From a virus: DNA of 48,457 nucleotides. A model generated the notes under the pieces. The model was given only the letters and a program-made list of their open reading frames with translations, was not told the DNA's origin and searched no databases. The first letter of the stretch is position 1; each line of letters begins with the position of its first letter. Position numbers and translations under genes: made by a program. This document shows positions 46,082 to 48,457 of this stretch, in pieces. The stretch covers positions 1 to 48,457 of IMG/VR virus record IMGVR_UViG_3300010370_000056; one strand, given 5' to 3'.

Positions 46082-46253
46082 CCAAATCCTTTAAAAGTCC
46101 ACTTACAAGTTTTTCGGTGCCATCCAAAGTTTTTACAGTGAACAATGGAGAGCGCATATATTTTTTAATTTTCTTATATTTCTTTAAAAGTTTACCAACT
46201 TCATCTTTGTTGATTGCAACTTCAAGATTTTCTTCACTAAATCCTTCGCTCAT
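46056..46253 (-). CDS. Small hypothetical protein (65 aa)
   Basis: ATG-initiated; acidic N-terminus (MSEGFSEENLEVAINKDEV), a very basic helix (KLLKKYKKIKKYMRS) and an acidic end. It overlaps both the upstream gene (four nt) and speD (26 nt). Family not recognised. Confidence 0.65.
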   Translation of the reverse strand: MSEGFSEENLEVAINKDEVGKLLKKYKKIKKYMRSPLFTVKTLDGTEKLVSGLLKDLDDGETLSS

Positions 46254-46510
46254 TTTTTCTTTTTTTCAGTTTTAGTTTGTGAACCCCAGAGTTTGGGGTT
46301 GACTCGACCTTCAGTTTGTTTAAATCCTTTCAATCCTTCTCTATACTTATCCCAATAATGATCAAAAATATCCACTTTTTTGTTTGTAGTCACAATATCA
46401 TAACAAATTTTTTTATCTACTTCATAAGTTACAAGATATGCAGTATATGGTAAAGATCTATCTTCTGCTAGTGTTGGATCACAGTCTAAGTGTAGGATTT
46501 TAATACTCAA
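46250..46510 (-). CDS. Hypothetical protein, TTG start (86 aa)
   Basis: The only start that keeps the beta-rich opening SIKILHLDCDPTL is a TTG that overlaps the upstream stop (TTGA), the coupling seen throughout this operon. The core (LPYTAYLVTYEVDKKICYDIV) looks like a beta sheet and the C-terminus is a Lys-rich tail. No family recognised. Confidence 0.6.
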   Translation of the reverse strand: MSIKILHLDCDPTLAEDRSLPYTAYLVTYEVDKKICYDIVTTNKKVDIFDHYWDKYREGLKGFKQTEGRVNPKLWGSQTKTEKKKK

Positions 46511-47028
46511 CTACGACCTCCCCATTGAATATCTGGATAGGCTTGCTTAACAACATCAAGAGAGATGTTGTATTTGGTTTGTAGGTTTTTATCTTTTACT
46601 AGGCAAACAATATCCGCTTCATTGGGATGTAGACCTTCAAGCATTTGAATGAAGATGGTTTCTCTACGAATAGTTGAAAGAGAATCGTTACCACCTTTTA
46701 CAAAATTGTAGAAGTACTTCCACTCTCTACGAAGAGATGAGTGATCAGTACCCAAAGGATTTTCATTGGGTTTATATGGAACTTCTCCTTTAGGAAGAAC
46801 TGAGATAATGCTCTCGTCAAAATTCCAAATCAGAAGGGACTTGAGTGCTTCAGTCTCATACTCCTGAAGAATTTTGACTTTATCTTTATCAGTTTTTTGT
46901 TTCGCAACAAGATCTAAGATCTCATTCATGAAGGGATTGGGAGGAAGTTTTTCTACAGTCACTTCCTCTACTGGTTGAGTGACGGCTTTGGGTTTAGTCG
47001 TCCTCTTCTTCGTCGTCGTAGTTGTCAT
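46507..47028 (-). CDS. DUF6433-like protein (173 aa)
   Basis: Start set at the ATG at 47026-47028 (MTTTTTKKRTTKPK). NPFMNEILDLVAKQKTDKDKV, LLIWNFDESIISVLPKGEVPY, SLRREWKYFYNFVKGGNDSL and ETIFIQMLEGLHPNEADIVCLVKDK follow the DUF6433 pattern known in T4-like phages. The N-terminal 30 residues are a basic Thr/Lys-rich linker. The function is unknown. Confidence 0.75.
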   Translation of the reverse strand: MTTTTTKKRTTKPKAVTQPVEEVTVEKLPPNPFMNEILDLVAKQKTDKDKVKILQEYETEALKSLLIWNFDESIISVLPKGEVPYKPNENPLGTDHSSLRREWKYFYNFVKGGNDSLSTIRRETIFIQMLEGLHPNEADIVCLVKDKNLQTKYNISLDVVKQAYPDIQWGGRS

Positions 47029-47218
47029 AATCGTTTTCAAATCTTACAGCTAAAATTTCATCTGGAATAATGTTTCCATTATTATCAAACATCTCTGGAT
47101 GCGTATAAACTGGTTGGGTCTGATAGAAATGTTCTTTGGCCATCCATCCTATCACACCTCCAACAAAAAAGAACATAATTGAAACCAATGTTCCAATTGT
47201 TAAAGTTACTGCTAACAT
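46994..47218 (-). CDS. Small membrane protein with acidic tail (74 aa)
   Basis: Residues 2-26 (LAVTLTIGTLVSIMFFFVGGVIGWM) form one strong membrane helix, followed by a soluble part ending in a run of Asp/Glu/Tyr (NDYDNYDDEEEDD). Overlaps DUF6433 start by 35 nt. A single-pass inner-membrane protein is the best guess; role unknown. Confidence 0.7.
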   Translation of the reverse strand: MLAVTLTIGTLVSIMFFFVGGVIGWMAKEHFYQTQPVYTHPEMFDNNGNIIPDEILAVRFENDYDNYDDEEEDD

Positions 47219-47236
47219 CTTTTTTTCTCCAGAGGG

Positions 47237-47440
47237 TTACTTCTTTTTAATATCAAAGTGAAATTCAACGTAAAAATGAAACTCTCTGCGGAAGAGAGAA
47301 ATCATCTTACCAAACTTCACTTGAAAAGTTTTTGGTGACTGTGATTTTCTCCTCCTATTACGTAGTAGTAACTCAATTCCCCGATTGATTTCGGAATCTG
47401 AACTATTTAGTTTTCTTTCGTCTACCTTTTCTTTTGTCAT
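47237..47440 (-). CDS. Small basic hypothetical protein (67 aa)
   Basis: ATG at 47438-47440 (MTKEKVDERKLNSSD); GGAAG ribosome site upstream. It is very basic in the middle (LLLRNRRRKSQSPK) and ends FHFYVEFHFDIKKK. It overlaps the previous gene by 38 nt. No family recognised; nucleic-acid binding is possible. Confidence 0.6.
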   Translation of the reverse strand: MTKEKVDERKLNSSDSEINRGIELLLRNRRRKSQSPKTFQVKFGKMISLFRREFHFYVEFHFDIKKK

Positions 47441-47759
47441 GATTATACTTCCAAGCATCCTCCAAAATTTCATGAAGATAATTTCTTATTTTTCTTGCTT
47501 GTGGTTTTGGAATATGCCCATAACCTTCACGAAGTTGTTTATGAATCTCATCAGAACCACCCTCAAGATAATCATCAAGATCCATTACAAGATTACTAAT
47601 TTCATTTGCGGTAGAACTTTCAATAAATGCTTCCACCTCTACTTTCTTAGTGCCACGAATCTTTAGATAGTCATAAAATTTTAAAACAAACTGGCCATTA
47701 AATGCATAATCAATTGCCTTTTCAACATCGTTATAAACTTCGTGAAGATTATTTTCCAT
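47403..47759 (-). CDS. Hypothetical helical protein (118 aa)
   Basis: ATG at 47757-47759 shares its T with the glutaredoxin stop (TAATG). MENNLHEVYNDVEKAIDYAFNG and the following FVLKFYDYLKIRG are amphipathic; the C-terminus is basic (RKIRNYLHEIL...KRKGRRKKTK). It is coupled to the glutaredoxin. Not recognised. Confidence 0.7.
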   Translation of the reverse strand: MENNLHEVYNDVEKAIDYAFNGQFVLKFYDYLKIRGTKKVEVEAFIESSTANEISNLVMDLDDYLEGGSDEIHKQLREGYGHIPKPQARKIRNYLHEILEDAWKYNHDKRKGRRKKTK

Positions 47760-47995
47760 TAAACCAAATTCTGTTCCTTCAGATATTGAACTGTGTCGGT
47801 ACATCCACCAAGATGCTTATCATCTACAATGACTTGTGGAAAAGTAGAACCTTCCCCAAACTCTGCATAGAATTCTTCACGGGTAAAATCACTATTCAAT
47901 TTGTAAACCACATGCTGTAGTTGTGTCAATTCTAACACCTGTTGGACTTTTGTGCAATAAGGACAACCATCTTTTGAATAAACTGTAAACTTCAT
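47759..47995 (-). CDS. Glutaredoxin (78 aa)
   Basis: Start at the ATG at 47993-47995 (MKFTVYSKDGCPYC). The CPYC active site is C11-C14, the cis-Pro is in TFPQV (51-55) and GGCTDT (63-68) is the glutathione-binding end. At 78 aa it is a minimal class I glutaredoxin, as in T4-like cyanophages. It may reduce ribonucleotide reductase. Late promoter upstream. Confidence 0.9.
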   Translation of the reverse strand: MKFTVYSKDGCPYCTKVQQVLELTQLQHVVYKLNSDFTREEFYAEFGEGSTFPQVIVDDKHLGGCTDTVQYLKEQNLV

Positions 47996-48017
47996 ATTTT
48001 TTTTATCGTTTTGAATT

Positions 48018-48025
48018 TTATTTAG
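48018..48025 (-). promoter_or_regulatory. Late promoter CTAAATAA
   Basis: CTAAATAAAATTC on the minus strand, 23 nt before the glutaredoxin ATG and past the psbD terminator. Confidence 0.55.
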
Positions 48026-48095
48026 TATGAATAATTGAGGCCAAGTATCTCTAATAATCTCAGCAAGTTTATAAGGTGTTTCTGAACTTATCATT

Positions 48096-48117
48096 AAAAA
48101 GGAGGGTTTCCCCTCCT
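48096..48117 (-). terminator. Rho-independent terminator after psbD
   Basis: AGGAGGG-GAAA-CCCTCCT then TTTTT on the minus strand: a 7-bp stem with a GNRA-type tetraloop, six nt after the psbD stop. Confidence 0.85.
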
Positions 48118-48123
48118 AGTCTA

Positions 48124-48457
48124 TCACAAAGCATTGCCTCTAGGCAACACTTCCTCTGGGAACACAAAGTTCTCGTGTGGTTGGTCTACAGGAGCCATCC
48201 AGGCACGGAGTCCTTCATTGAGGAGGATGTTTTTCGTATAGAAAGTTTCAAACTCTGGATCCTCTGCTGCTCTGATCTCCTGCGATACGAAGTCGTAGGC
48301 ACGAAGATTGAGGGCAAGACCAATAATACCAATAGAACTAGTCCAAAGACCCATAACGGGAACAAAAAGCATAAAAAAGTGAAGCCAACGCTTATTGCTA
48401 AAAGCGATTCCAAAAATCTGAGACCAGAATCTATTAGCCGTGACCATAGAGTATGTC
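48124..48457 (-). CDS. psbD: Photosystem II D2 protein PsbD, C-terminal part
   Basis: The last about 111 residues of D2: [21 protein letters not shown], then [17 protein letters not shown] with the His that ligates the non-haem iron, [19 protein letters not shown], and the conserved end [11 protein letters not shown]. The frame continues past the right edge of the window, so the start is missing. Phage psbD keeps PSII working during infection. A terminator follows directly; psbA may lie beyond the edge, which cannot be seen here. Confidence 0.97.
   Translation of the reverse strand, partial: TYSMVTANRFWSQIFGIAFSNKRWLHFFMLFVPVMGLWTSSIGIIGLALNLRAYDFVSQEIRAAEDPEFETFYTKNILLNEGLRAWMAPVDQPHENFVFPEEVLPRGNAL

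Noticed and set aside
1-48457. Integrase, transposase, CRISPR array, rRNA, attachment site
   Set aside because: None seen; the gene content is that of a lytic T4-like phage.

Overview
The window comes from a T4-like myovirus of marine picocyanobacteria (a cyanomyovirus; Synechococcus or Prochlorococcus host). The evidence is the 3' end of photosystem II psbD at the right edge, auxiliary genes typical of cyanophages (speD, phoH, thyX, glutaredoxin, flavin-dependent halogenase), and T4 homologues gp4, gp5, gp26, gp27, gp32, gp33, gp48, gp53 and gp59. No integrase, insertion sequence or CRISPR array was seen. Almost everything is on the minus strand, so transcription runs from high to low coordinates; the exception is a plus-strand island at 36416-38859.

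Layout, right to left (direction of minus transcription). (1) 48457-44617: psbD end, terminator, late promoter, glutaredoxin, then many small tightly packed genes including DUF6433, speD and a DUF4278-like 52-residue protein, closed by a terminator whose loop carries the next promoter. (2) 44549-38860: DUF6065-like protein, a small acidic ORF, thyX, phoH, a PD-(D/E)XK exonuclease, then gp33, gp59, an unknown and gp32: late-transcription and replication/recombination functions. (3) 38859-36416 on plus: gp4, unknown, gp48, gp53, behind a TATAAATA late promoter. (4) 36376-24025 on minus: tail-tube/baseplate and hub module: gp54/gp19-like, gp26, a small gp51-position ORF, two large proteins with peptidoglycan-hydrolase domains, gp27-like, gp5-like, a separate beta-helical spike-like protein and two paralogous structural proteins. 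(5) 24028-22140: a perfect sigma70 promoter followed by small genes, two tRNA genes (Leu-UAA, Thr-UGU) and a Mom-like DNA-modification gene. (6) 22013-11365: fibre region: a 1685-residue structural protein, an S74-chaperoned fibre, three tandem paralogues, a P4H-like dioxygenase, a collagen-like glycine-rich protein and two more structural/accessory proteins. (7) 10812-8966: three consecutive 2OG-Fe(II) oxygenases, then a terminator. (8) 8914-1: early-type operons with sigma70-like promoters: proteases, an unknown 330-residue protein, then a nine-gene coupled operon from a DEAH helicase through a flavin halogenase to small unknowns.

Two regulatory classes are visible. Early promoters have TTGACA-like and TATAAT-like boxes with exactly 17 bp spacers (e.g. 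1398, 6688, 7807, 24000, 39836, 41142, 44576). Late promoters are T4-type (T/C/A)ATAAATA or CTAAATA boxes before structural genes.

The most interesting idea is a fibre-modification system: five 2OG-Fe(II) oxygenase-like genes, two resembling prolyl 4-hydroxylases, sit in or near the fibre region, and one is coupled by a 5-nt gap to a glycine-rich protein with about eighteen X-Pro-Gly tripeptides, the substrate motif of collagen prolyl 4-hydroxylase. Other notable points are the halogenase operon, promoters nested in terminator hairpins, a 14-bp palindrome between the -35 and -10 of the gp32 promoter, a tRNA-Leu(UAA) with a 5-nt variable loop, and a tail spike that seems split into separate polypeptides. 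All functional assignments come from reading motifs by eye; no database search was run.
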